26,158 nucleotides of DNA from Colivicinus sp963607765 (GCA_963607765.1 CAVDDT010000036.1:1-26158), one strand, 5' to 3'; positions 7,665-16,333 are shown, counted from the stretch's first letter. The notes: a model not told the origin generated them from the letters alone. Translations and numbers: made by a program.

Positions 7665-8853
7665 ATGGCGCTTTATCGGAATATCGATGGCCGCTTTTTT
7701 TCTTGTTATACTAACGCTACTTTGCATTGTAAATGTTGGAAACTATATCTCCATCACAAGCAGTCAAGACAATATCTTACAAAGCCTATATGAGACAACT
7801 AGTGAAGATGTAGATCCTAGTACTCCGCCTCTTGAAAGCATTGAAAGATACTCTCCTGAAGTTCCTTACATGATAAGATTCTTTTCCATTGACTACAATA
7901 GCGATGATACAGTAACAATCCACCAAGAATACATAGCTTCTTTATCTGATAGCGAAGTAAAAGAATATGCAGATAAGATACTAGAGAAAAATAATGAAAA
8001 CGGCTACTACAAGGGATATCGTTTTTTAAAAGTAGCCCAAAAAGACAAAACATCAGTTTATTTTCTAAATTCTGAACGAGAAATTCAATCGATTAATACC
8101 CTGCTTTTAATAACAATAGTTATTGCGCTAATATCACTATTATTAGTATTTATTCTAGTAGTAATCTTTTCTAAGAAAGCTATACTACCATATGCCAAAA
8201 ATATGGAAGCTCAAAAACAATTTATTACTAACGCATCACATGAGCTAAAAACCCCTCTAACATCAATCGTAACAAGTGCTGATGTTTTAGCTATGGAATA
8301 TGAAAACAATGAATGGATAGAAAACATTCAAAATCAATCTAACAAACTATCTAAATTAATTACCAACTTAGTAACACTGTCTAGATTAAATGAAGAAGAG
8401 CCTTTTCCAATTAAAACAGAATTTTCTTTAAGTGATACCCTATGGGAAATTAGTGAATCATTTGTTTCAATATCTACAGCTAACAATAAAAAATTTATTC
8501 AAGATATCGAAGACAATCTAACTCTTATCGGTGATAAAAATGCCATTGGGCAAACCATCACTATACTATTAGATAATGCCCTAAAGTATTCTTCTGATAA
8601 TAGAAACATTTATCTAAGTGCTCACAAAAAAGGAAAGAAGATTGAAATTAAAGTAGAAAACTCATTTGATTCTAAAATAGACACTTCAAGATTATTTGAA
8701 AGATTCTACCGTGATGATACCTCTCACTCTAGTAAAGTATCAGGCTATGGCATAGGACTATCTATTGCCAAGGCAACAATTGAAAGGCTTAATGGCACTA
8801 TAACAGCTAAACAAGATGAATCTAATTTAGTATCTTTTATCATTAATATTTAA
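7648..8853 (+). CDS. Membrane sensor histidine kinase
   Basis: A 401-residue partner of the preceding regulator. Transmembrane helices at about 11-33 and 151-174 enclose an extracytoplasmic sensor of roughly 115 residues with no obvious known fold. No clear HAMP linker is present: the second helix is followed within about 20 residues by the HisKA helix with phosphoacceptor His198 (ASHELKTPLTS). The ATPase domain has the N box (LLDNALKYS) and glycine box (GYGIGLSIAKATIERLNG). AGAGGA lies seven bases before the ATG within the regulator gene. The organisation resembles small Gram-positive envelope-stress kinases, but the signal cannot be read from sequence. Confidence 0.93.
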   Translation: MLKKIRWRFIGISMAAFFLVILTLLCIVNVGNYISITSSQDNILQSLYETTSEDVDPSTPPLESIERYSPEVPYMIRFFSIDYNSDDTVTIHQEYIASLSDSEVKEYADKILEKNNENGYYKGYRFLKVAQKDKTSVYFLNSEREIQSINTLLLITIVIALISLLLVFILVVIFSKKAILPYAKNMEAQKQFITNASHELKTPLTSIVTSADVLAMEYENNEWIENIQNQSNKLSKLITNLVTLSRLNEEEPFPIKTEFSLSDTLWEISESFVSISTANNKKFIQDIEDNLTLIGDKNAIGQTITILLDNALKYSSDNRNIYLSAHKKGKKIEIKVENSFDSKIDTSRLFERFYRDDTSHSSKVSGYGIGLSIAKATIERLNGTITAKQDESNLVSFIINI

Positions 8854-8862
8854 TTGAATTTT

Positions 8863-8906
8863 GCACCTGAACACAATAAAATATAAGTACAGGTGCATTT
8901 TTATTT
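8863..8906 (+). terminator. Terminator after the two-component operon
   Basis: GCACCTG (8863-8869) pairs with CAGGTGC (8890-8896), followed by ATTTTTATTTATTTTTT. The downstream arm can also pair with a third copy (TGCACCT, 8913-8919) just before the Fic gene, making an alternative hairpin. Confidence 0.75.
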
Positions 8907-8927
8907 ATTTTTTGCACCTCAATTTAT

Positions 8928-10052
8928 ATGACAATAAAGAAACAATATTTTAAATTATCAAAAGAAGAATTTGAAAAGTATATTGATGAATTAAGAAATG
9001 ATAACCATGCCTATCATTTCTTTGGTAATGAATTCTTTTTTGTCCCAACAAAACAAACAAATGAACTAATCTTATCTTTGCATAAGAAGCAATTGGAGAT
9101 AGACTCATTTATCAACAATCTAGATGAATATAAGAAGCAAACAATCATTAATTTTTTTATTATCGATGAAATTAAGACAACCAACAGCATTGAAAATATC
9201 TATTCCACAAGACACGATATATTTTCCATTATGAAAGATGTTAAATCAGTTAATGATAAGCACATCAAATCTCTTTTACAAGCATATGAACTATTAAGCT
9301 TCGATATAAAAGATGAATACTCTATTAGAGAAATATATGATCTAATGATGAAGAATTCTTACAATAATAAAGCAGATATCCCTGATGGAAAACTTTTTAG
9401 AAAAGAGGATGTTGAAATAACTGATGGCATAAAAATATATCACAAGGGATTTTACCCTGAAGATAAGATAATATCTTCCATTAAAGAATTTCTATCTTTT
9501 TACTTAAATAAAGAAATTGATATTTATGAAAGATTAATAATATCGCATTTCTTATTTGAAACAATTCATCCTTTCTATGATGGAAACGGTAGACTTGGCA
9601 GGCTTCTTTTTTCAATAGAACTGTATAAAGAAACAAATTCAATTCTTTCTTATACTATAGCTACCTCTATTGATAAAAATAAAAAAGACTATTATAAGTC
9701 CTTTGAAAAAGCTAGAGATAGATATCAATATGGATATTTAAATGACTATTTTATCGATATATCTAATATTCTTGTACAAGGTTTTAATGAAATATTAAAT
9801 GACTTAAGCGACAAATATAGCCTATATAAAAACAATCAACAAACTTTCAATAATAAATCAATGAACATGATTTATGATTTATTGTTATGGAACACATATT
9901 TTACCTATTATGGTATTAGTAATATTGATATCCTAGCCAAAACAAGCCTCTCTAAAAGAACTGTTATCAACGTGATGAACGCTTTAAGAGAAAATAATCA
10001 ATTAATTGACTTTAAAATAGGCAAAGAAACCTATCATAAATTAGTAATATAA
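8928..10052 (+). CDS. Fic-domain protein (probable AMP transferase) with C-terminal winged helix
   Basis: Fic enzymes usually transfer AMP from ATP onto a hydroxyl side chain of a target protein. The core motif HPFYDGNGRLGR is complete, with catalytic His214. Near residue 85 the sequence TNSIEN fits the inhibitory helix pattern (S/T)xxxE(G/N), placed before the Fic core, so this is a self-inhibited class II Fic. The C-terminal 60 residues (SNIDILAKTSLSKRTVINVM) look like a winged helix-turn-helix, as in many stand-alone Fic proteins of Bacillota. The start ATG 8928 lacks a Shine-Dalgarno sequence; the bases before it read CACCTC instead, and no alternative start codon lies upstream. No antitoxin is adjacent. 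The target is unknown. Confidence 0.9.
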   Translation: MTIKKQYFKLSKEEFEKYIDELRNDNHAYHFFGNEFFFVPTKQTNELILSLHKKQLEIDSFINNLDEYKKQTIINFFIIDEIKTTNSIENIYSTRHDIFSIMKDVKSVNDKHIKSLLQAYELLSFDIKDEYSIREIYDLMMKNSYNNKADIPDGKLFRKEDVEITDGIKIYHKGFYPEDKIISSIKEFLSFYLNKEIDIYERLIISHFLFETIHPFYDGNGRLGRLLFSIELYKETNSILSYTIATSIDKNKKDYYKSFEKARDRYQYGYLNDYFIDISNILVQGFNEILNDLSDKYSLYKNNQQTFNNKSMNMIYDLLLWNTYFTYYGISNIDILAKTSLSKRTVINVMNALRENNQLIDFKIGKETYHKLVI

Positions 10053-10080
10053 AAAGGGATGCATCGCATCCCTTTGTCTT
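10053..10080. terminator. Bidirectional terminator between fic and the surface protein
   Basis: A perfect 10-bp stem (10053-10062 and 10066-10075) with a three-base loop lies in the 26-base gap between convergent genes. T-rich sequence follows on both strands, better on the minus strand. Confidence 0.8.
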
Positions 10081-10177
10081 ATTTAGAACTTGTATTACTT
10101 ACTTTATATACACAAGCTTTCTTAGTCTCAGACCAAGTCCAATCCTTAGAATGCATGTATTCTTCACAAGTAACAAC
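10079..10177 (-). other. Conserved two-cysteine C-terminal motif, copy 1
   Basis: The last 32 codons encode VVTCEEYMHSKDWTW followed by SETKKACVYKVSNTSSK. 23 of 32 residues equal those at the end of the protein ending at 23766. Nine of those identical residues use a different synonymous codon, which argues for selection on the protein rather than recent copying. Confidence 0.8.
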
Positions 10178-13100
10178 CTTTGAACTAGGCTCATCTTTCT
10201 TCTTAACAACAAGCTTACCGTAACTAGGAATAATGTTGTAGTTGTCTTTATTCACATCATCACCCCAAGTAATCTCATAAGTATTATCAGATTCACCTAC
10301 TTCAGTTTGACTACCAGTAGCAGTAATCTTAATGATTTCACCATCGACAATATCACCAGTAATCTTTACATCACTATTAGTTAGAGGAGAACCATCGTAA
10401 GTCTTTTCTCCACCACCAGTAGTAATAGTAACATCTACTTTATTAATTTTGTAAGAAGTCTCTACTGTGCCACTATAATCTCCAATACCAGTAATCTCAA
10501 CAGTTACTGTACCAGCATTCTTAGTATCATCACTATACTTAATTGTATAATCCTTGCCTTCTTCTAATACCTTTCCATTAGAATCAGTAACAGTAGGCTT
10601 TAATTCTTGATTCTTACCATTATAAGTTGTATCAGCAGGTGGAGTTACCTTAATTCCCTTATAAGGAGAATCATCAGTTCCATCATCATCCTTAGGATCA
10701 ACTGATTGAGCAGTTACTTTAAGAGTGCCAATAGTAACATCATCTTCAACAATACTATAGTTAGATTCTTTAGCAGTGCCATCAAACTTTAATTCATAGC
10801 CATTATCGCTCTCACCTTTATGAAGTTGATAACCAGTTGTATTAAATGTATACGTTTCACCATCAACAATACCTTCGATAGTTCCTTCAGCAGTTAAAGC
10901 TTTGCCATCATATACCTTGCTACCAGAATTAGTAGTAATCTTTAATGCCTTAGGAGTTATTTTATAAGTCTTTGTAACAGTTCCAGAATAATTGTTAGTA
11001 CCAGTTATAGTGACTAAAATTTCTTTTCCACTAGTTGTAGCATTCTTGAAATCATCTTCAGTTATTGGAGTTGTAGTACCATCAGAATTCTTTATTGCAT
11101 AAGAAACTGTATAATCTTTATCTTTTTCAAGAAGAGTCTTTCCATCTGAACTAGTGACAGTAGGTTCCCACTTATGAGAATCGCCATCATATATTGGATT
11201 GCTTGGATCATTTACAGTTACATTACTATAAGTTCCCTTTTCTTTGTCATCAGGATTTATAGACTGTGCAGTAATCTCGAAGTCTCCTTTATTAACTGTT
11301 ACATTGTAATTGCTATTAGATGTATAAGTTGCATCTAGTACTTCAGGATATATATCAGCGTCTTCATCTTTATTTGTTCTAACTACTTCAACAGTTCCCA
11401 AATCGGTATCTTTTACTAAACCTGTAACAGTAGGAGCTTTAAATGTTGGATCATCAGTACCATATACCTTGCTATCATCAGCCACCGTAATTGTTACAGC
11501 TTTAGGAGTAATTTGATACTTCTTTGTAACCGTTCCTGTAAAGTTACTATTTTCTTTTCCAGTAATAGTTACTGTTATTTCACCAGAAACATTTGTGAAA
11601 TCGGTAGTTACTACATCTTCACCATCAGAATTTTTGACAGTGTAAGTAACGGTATAGTCAGTTCCTTCAGTTAAGTTTTTATTGTTATATGTAACTGTAG
11701 GAACAAATTTATGTTCTTTTCCATCATATTCAGAGTTAGATGGTTCACTTATCGTAACATCTTTAGAATCAATAGATTTTGCAGTAATCTCAAAATTGCC
11801 CTTTACAACATTTACATTGTAGTTACTGTTTTCTGAATAAGTCGCATCTAGCACTCCGGTATATTTTCCAGCGTCATTAACATCACTATTATTTCTCTTA
11901 ACACTAATTGTGCCTAAATCGGTATCTTTTACTAAACCTGTAACAGTAGGAGCTTTAAATGTTGGATCATCAGTACCATATACCTTGCTATCATTTTCTA
12001 CAGTAATGGTCACATCTTTCTTACTAATCTTATAAGTTCTTGTAACAGTTCCAGAATAATTGTTAGTACCAGTTATAGTGACTAAAATTTCTTTTCCACT
12101 AGTTGTAGCATTCTTGAAATCATCTTCAGTTATTGGAGTTGTTGTGCCATCAGAATTCTTTATCACATAAGAAACCGTATAGTCAGTATCTTTACGTAGT
12201 GTTGTAGAGCCGCTAGTAACAGTAGGTTCCCACTTATGAGAATCTCCATCATATGTCGAGTCTGTAGGACTATTTACATCTACATTATTAATAGCTTTGG
12301 CGGTAATAATTAGTTTGCCAGCATTAGAGTCGATTTCATAATTTTTTGTAACATTTACATCTCCAGCAAAAAATTTTATTTCGTACCAATGGCCATCATA
12401 GCCTTCGCTGTTAACATTCGTGCCTGTTGCTGCGTATTTTATTTCTGCTCTTTGTCCACTGACCAATCCAGAAGAATCAGTAGTTTCACTTATTTTATAT
12501 GTATTCACTTTTTGTTCTGAACCAGTATATTCTTTAGTAGCGCTGTCACCAGTAATCTTTATTGGCCTTTTTGTAATTTGATATGTAGTGGTAGTACTGC
12601 CAGAATAGTTACCAATACCATTAATAGTTACAGTTACGGTACCAACATTAGTTGTATCTTGGCCTTCGTAAGATAATGTATAATCAGTGCCTTCTATTAA
12701 CTTAGTTGTTTTATCTGTAGAACTATATACAACAGGCTTTTGTTGTTGAGAAGAGCCATTGTATACAACATTACTAGGATTTTCTACTGTAACACCAACA
12801 ATTCCTTTTGCATTAATAGTAATTGAACCGGGAGTAGTTGTGATATTGTAGTTTGCAGTTACATCATCACCACCATCAGTGATAATCTTTACATCACTAG
12901 CATTACTAATACTTCCGGTTGTAGTTCCGACATTTGTGGCAGATGCTGAAGCTGATAAGGTGTCATCTTTAACTTTTTGGCCACTTACCAAAGCATACTT
13001 GCCTTCAGCTGTACTTAAAGTATAACCAGATACAGATTGTTCACTTCCTGTGTAAGTATATGTTCCACTATTTCCAATAAATTCTATAGCACGTTTAGAA

Positions 13101-15193
13101 ATCGCATAAGTCTTTGTAACCATTCCGGAATAATTTCCTTGGCCAGTAATTGTCACTGTAATTTCATTATTTGCACTTGTAAAATCAGCAGTTGAATAAG
13201 AAACAGTATAATCCGTATTTTCACTTAGAGTAGTCCCTTTATAAGTAACTACTGGGACAAACTTATGTTCACTTCCATCATAAACAGAATCAGAAGGATC
13301 AGATACCGTGAAATCACTGCCTTCTGTATCAGGATCTAATTGTTTAGCTGTAATAGTGATTGAACCAGCTGTTGTTGAAATACTGTAGTTGCTTGTAACA
13401 TCAGTTGCATCATCGCCTTCGCCAGTTTTAATTTTTACATCATTAGCGTCAGTAATTGTGCCTGCATTAGTGCCAACATCTGTCCTTGAAGCAGTAGCAG
13501 TAATAGTTGCTACATGCCCGGTTACTAAACCAGTATTTTTGCCTGTTGAATTATCAGTAAATCCAGAAACAGTTTGTTTTGCACCATTGTATGTTAATGT
13601 ATCACTATTCCCTAAGAAAGACACGGGACGCTTAGTAATCTTATAAGTTCTTGTTGTTGAACTTGCATAATTACCTTTACCAGTAATGGTTACAGTAATT
13701 TCGTCATTTACATTTGTAAAATCTGTTGTTGAATAAGTAACCTCATAATCAGTTCCTTCAACTAAGGTTTTATCATCACCTTCTTTGTTGGGATCTGTAA
13801 TTGTAGGTGTCCACTTATGAGATTGGCCATCATAAACATAATCACTTGGTGTATTTACTTCGACATTTTGCCCTGTTAATTGATGAGTACCCTCTTCAGC
13901 AACTGTGGATTTGGTTGTTATTTTTTGAGTACCAGTTGAAGTGATGGAAATTGTATATGTTACATTTGCATCTACCTTAAGCTCAATTTTATTCGCCGCA
14001 ATATCTGCATTCGTAATTTTATGTGTTATTTTAGCGGTGTAATATGTTCCATCAGAACTTTCTGTAATATCTGAAATACTATCTTCTTGAATCGTTGAAA
14101 CATCAACATCATTTACACAAGCTTTTGTTACATTAATACTGGACATAGTGGCGTTTGTTGCTTTAACTGATGGAGTTAGTTTTACATCAAAGATTACAAT
14201 GTCGCCAACATCATATCCATCAATCGGAGTAGGGCTTTCCGCTGCCTTTGAAGCATCAACTGTTAAAACTGGCTGTTCAGTATTAATTTCACAACCAACC
14301 GTACCACTTTGACCGTTTAGTCTTTCATAGCCAAATACCGCAACATATCCAGCATCTTGTGCAACCTTCATAACCGTGCTTAAGCCAGGGTATTCAGATA
14401 TTCCTTTTGATCCATCGGTATATGTTCCAGAACCAACCACCCAATATTGGCCTAATCCATCTGCATTTAATCCGGTAAATAAATATCCGGCATTGGGCTT
14501 TATAAAGAATAAAACATATGCATTATAACCACTAACAGACCAGTCAGACCACGTTTCTGTCCATGTAAAACTTTTGTCGTCAGTTGAAGAAGAGATCTTG
14601 GTAAACTTGTCTATAGTTAAATCACTGTCTACTCCTGTTTCACTATCACTAGCGCTAGTTGACCTATTCCATTTGTAATATACGATATCTTGAGCATTTT
14701 TATCGTCAACCTTAATAGTTGCAGTAATATTTGTGGCTTCTTGAGCTTTATACTCAGTATCTACCCCCCCAGTTTCTGTTAATTCAGTAACTGAAGCAGT
14801 AACTTCTTTAGAAGCGAGTTTTTGATTGTTGCTATCATATACTTCCACAACAAATGTGTAATCACCATTTGCAGCTATGTTGTAAGCTAATGACTTTGAA
14901 GATGTTTGTTCTTCATTAACAGCTAATTTTCCTTCATCGTATAATTCTTGAAAAGAATCATCATCCACGATATCTAGATATACATCATCTTCTGTATCAA
15001 TAGATATAACAAGTGTAGCTGTAGATTTATCTTCACTATAACTAAGTTCATTCTTAATTAAGCTAGAATAATCCGTTTGCTCACTTTCTTTGGCAGTATC
15101 ATCGCTATCATCAGCCACAACGCCTACATTAAGACATGTTGTAACCATCAATATAGATAACACGCTACTCAATAATTTATTTATAAATTTCAT
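10079..15193 (-). CDS. Giant secreted surface protein with seven YDG/MBG Ig-like repeat pairs
   Basis: A protein of about 1704 residues. I place the start at ATG 15193 because AAGAAGG sits seven bases upstream; a TTG at 15211 has none. A signal peptide (MKFINKLLSSVLSILMV…, predicted cut after VVA near residue 27) targets it to Sec. Residues 30-430 are a unique region; then seven repeats start near residues 454, 637, 812, 982, 1155, 1334 and 1525. Each opens with P(S/T/A)(D/N)xxYDG or YNG (YDG type) and closes with a second Ig-like unit; units 4 and 5 show the clear MBG signature KVYGTDDPTFKAPTVTGL. There is no LPXTG and no C-terminal membrane helix. The last 32 residues (VTC…WSETKKACVYK…) are shared with the surface protein at the right edge. 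The likely role is adhesion or a cell-surface stalk; the ligand is unknown. Confidence 0.88.
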   Translation of the reverse strand: MKFINKLLSSVLSILMVTTCLNVGVVADDSDDTAKESEQTDYSSLIKNELSYSEDKSTATLVISIDTEDDVYLDIVDDDSFQELYDEGKLAVNEEQTSSKSLAYNIAANGDYTFVVEVYDSNNQKLASKEVTASVTELTETGGVDTEYKAQEATNITATIKVDDKNAQDIVYYKWNRSTSASDSETGVDSDLTIDKFTKISSSTDDKSFTWTETWSDWSVSGYNAYVLFFIKPNAGYLFTGLNADGLGQYWVVGSGTYTDGSKGISEYPGLSTVMKVAQDAGYVAVFGYERLNGQSGTVGCEINTEQPVLTVDASKAAESPTPIDGYDVGDIVIFDVKLTPSVKATNATMSSINVTKACVNDVDVSTIQEDSISDITESSDGTYYTAKITHKITNADIAANKIELKVDANVTYTISITSTGTQKITTKSTVAEEGTHQLTGQNVEVNTPSDYVYDGQSHKWTPTITDPNKEGDDKTLVEGTDYEVTYSTTDFTNVNDEITVTITGKGNYASSTTRTYKITKRPVSFLGNSDTLTYNGAKQTVSGFTDNSTGKNTGLVTGHVATITATASRTDVGTNAGTITDANDVKIKTGEGDDATDVTSNYSISTTAGSITITAKQLDPDTEGSDFTVSDPSDSVYDGSEHKFVPVVTYKGTTLSENTDYTVSYSTADFTSANNEITVTITGQGNYSGMVTKTYAISKRAIEFIGNSGTYTYTGSEQSVSGYTLSTAEGKYALVSGQKVKDDTLSASASATNVGTTTGSISNASDVKIITDGGDDVTANYNITTTPGSITINAKGIVGVTVENPSNVVYNGSSQQQKPVVYSSTDKTTKLIEGTDYTLSYEGQDTTNVGTVTVTINGIGNYSGSTTTTYQITKRPIKITGDSATKEYTGSEQKVNTYKISETTDSSGLVSGQRAEIKYAATGTNVNSEGYDGHWYEIKFFAGDVNVTKNYEIDSNAGKLIITAKAINNVDVNSPTDSTYDGDSHKWEPTVTSGSTTLRKDTDYTVSYVIKNSDGTTTPITEDDFKNATTSGKEILVTITGTNNYSGTVTRTYKISKKDVTITVENDSKVYGTDDPTFKAPTVTGLVKDTDLGTISVKRNNSDVNDAGKYTGVLDATYSENSNYNVNVVKGNFEITAKSIDSKDVTISEPSNSEYDGKEHKFVPTVTYNNKNLTEGTDYTVTYTVKNSDGEDVVTTDFTNVSGEITVTITGKENSNFTGTVTKKYQITPKAVTITVADDSKVYGTDDPTFKAPTVTGLVKDTDLGTVEVVRTNKDEDADIYPEVLDATYTSNSNYNVTVNKGDFEITAQSINPDDKEKGTYSNVTVNDPSNPIYDGDSHKWEPTVTSSDGKTLLEKDKDYTVSYAIKNSDGTTTPITEDDFKNATTSGKEILVTITGTNNYSGTVTKTYKITPKALKITTNSGSKVYDGKALTAEGTIEGIVDGETYTFNTTGYQLHKGESDNGYELKFDGTAKESNYSIVEDDVTIGTLKVTAQSVDPKDDDGTDDSPYKGIKVTPPADTTYNGKNQELKPTVTDSNGKVLEEGKDYTIKYSDDTKNAGTVTVEITGIGDYSGTVETSYKINKVDVTITTGGGEKTYDGSPLTNSDVKITGDIVDGEIIKITATGSQTEVGESDNTYEITWGDDVNKDNYNIIPSYGKLVVKKKDEPSSKVVTCEEYMHSKDWTWSETKKACVYKVSNTSSK
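10972..11074 (-). repeat. 103-bp exact duplication A, copy 1
   Basis: Identical base for base to 12040-12142 (offset 1068) inside the surface-protein gene, spanning the end of one YDG unit. Such identity among otherwise diverged repeats suggests recent recombination or gene conversion. Confidence 0.9.
11400..11478 (-). repeat. 79-bp exact duplication B, copy 1
   Basis: Identical to 11916-11994 (offset 516), encoding the MBG segment DSKVYGTDDPTFKAPTVTGL and beyond in repeat units 4 and 5. Confidence 0.9.
11916..11994 (-). repeat. 79-bp exact duplication B, copy 2
   Basis: Second copy of the block at 11400-11478. Confidence 0.9.
12040..12142 (-). repeat. 103-bp exact duplication A, copy 2
   Basis: Second copy of the block at 10972-11074. 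Confidence 0.9.
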
Positions 15194-15239
15194 ATTGTGC
15201 CCTTCTTTCAATAAATAAATTTATATAGTCTCAACGTAT

Positions 15240-15274
15240 ATTATACTCATTTTTAAAAAAGTGCTTCCACTTTT
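15240..15274 (-). promoter_or_regulatory. Candidate promoter and operator of the giant surface protein
   Basis: TATAAT lies at 15245-15240 on the minus strand, about 47 bases before the start codon. The -35 position (15263-15268) has no consensus but lies inside an inverted repeat, AAAAGTG (15257-15263) and CACTTTT (15268-15274), which could be an operator for a regulator controlling this gene. Confidence 0.45.
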
Positions 15275-15312
15275 GTGAACTTTAGCTGATATTTTAAAGA
15301 GAAGAGGAAATA

Positions 15313-15354
15313 TTTCAGGTTCATTTCAGGTTGAATTCCTAAAATTTGTACGAT
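15313..15354 (+). promoter_or_regulatory. Tandem 11-bp repeat and promoter of the ABC/Gld-like operon
   Basis: TTTCAGGTTCA (15313-15323) is directly followed by TTTCAGGTTGA (15324-15334). A -10 candidate TACGAT is at 15349-15354, so the second repeat covers the -35 position, which lacks a TTGACA. This is the usual layout of a promoter activated by an OmpR-family regulator. Confidence 0.6.
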
Positions 15355-15370
15355 ACAAAGGAGGCAACAC

Positions 15371-16333
15371 ATGATTGAAGTATCACACTTAACAAAATAC
15401 TACGGTGATTTTCTTGCAGTCGATGATCTATCTTTCAATATTGAAGATGGACATGTGTATGGATTCTTAGGCCCAAATGGAGCTGGCAAATCTACTACCA
15501 TGAACATAATGACTGGCTGTCTATCACCAAGTGATGGGGTAATTAAAATCGGTGGATTCGATATCTTAGAAGAACCAGAAAAAGCCAAGAAATTAATTGG
15601 CTATCTTCCTGAACTACCACCCCTTTATACAAATGAAACACCAATGGAATATCTTACATTTGTAGGAGAAGCCAAGGGATTAAGGGGTGAAGAGTTAAAA
15701 ACCCAAATTGAAGAAGCTGTCAAAGCAGCCGGCATTGAAAACGTTAAAGATAAACTAATCAGCGCACTATCTAAAGGATATAGACAAAGAGTAGGCATCG
15801 CTCAAAGTTTACTTGGAAATCCAGAAGTAATCATTCTAGATGAGCCTACTGTTGGCCTAGATCCCATTCAAATTATTGAAATAAGAGATTTGATTAAAAG
15901 CCTAGGCAAAACACACACTGTAATACTAAGTTCTCATATCTTATCTGAGGTACAAGCAGTATGTGAACAAGTCTTAATTATTTCAAAAGGAAAACTAGTA
16001 GCCTTTGATACTCCAGATAATCTAGAGAAATTAATGACTAGCACAAGTGGCATTAGCTTTGAAGTAAAAGCTAATAAAGAAGACATTGACAAGATTATGT
16101 CTGGTATTAGTGAAGTAGAAAGCTACGCTATTGAAGACAAAGAAGATTCTAGTCTAGTTAACGTCAAAATTAAGGATGCTAACTTAGCTAAGGAAGTATG
16201 TGGAAAGATTTCTATTGAATTTGCTAAAGCTGAACTACCAGTATTTGAGCTGCATACTAATAAAGCTAATCTAGAGGATGTCTTCCTAGAATTGACTGAA
16301 GACAAGGAATTAAATAAGGAGGTAATAGAATAA
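15371..16333 (+). CDS. ABC transporter ATP-binding protein, GldA-like
   Basis: A 320-residue ATPase of the ABC-2 type. Visible motifs: Walker A GPNGAGKST (about residues 35-43), signature LSKGYRQRVGIAQSL (LSKGY in place of LSGGQ), Walker B VIILDEPTVGLDP and the switch His in LSSHIL. A C-terminal extension of about 90 residues follows, as in GldA-like ATPases. An excellent AAAGGAGG lies six bases before the ATG. The gene is the first of a four-gene operon; its stop codon overlaps the start of the permease gene. It energises the neighbouring permease; the substrate is unknown. Confidence 0.95.
   Translation: MIEVSHLTKYYGDFLAVDDLSFNIEDGHVYGFLGPNGAGKSTTMNIMTGCLSPSDGVIKIGGFDILEEPEKAKKLIGYLPELPPLYTNETPMEYLTFVGEAKGLRGEELKTQIEEAVKAAGIENVKDKLISALSKGYRQRVGIAQSLLGNPEVIILDEPTVGLDPIQIIEIRDLIKSLGKTHTVILSSHILSEVQAVCEQVLIISKGKLVAFDTPDNLEKLMTSTSGISFEVKANKEDIDKIMSGISEVESYAIEDKEDSSLVNVKIKDANLAKEVCGKISIEFAKAELPVFELHTNKANLEDVFLELTEDKELNKEVIE

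Noticed and set aside
10079..10400. Sortase LPXTG anchor on the surface proteins
   Set aside because: No LPXTG-like motif, no hydrophobic helix and no basic tail precede either stop codon.
13389..13646. 85-residue plus-strand ORF in the surface-protein gene
   Set aside because: It is antisense to the repeats and shows the Val/Ser/Pro-rich bias of a shadow frame.
15120..15193. Lipoprotein signal at VTTC in the giant surface protein
   Set aside because: The residue before Cys is Thr, which is not accepted by the lipobox rule (Gly, Ala or Ser). A type I cut after VVA fits better.
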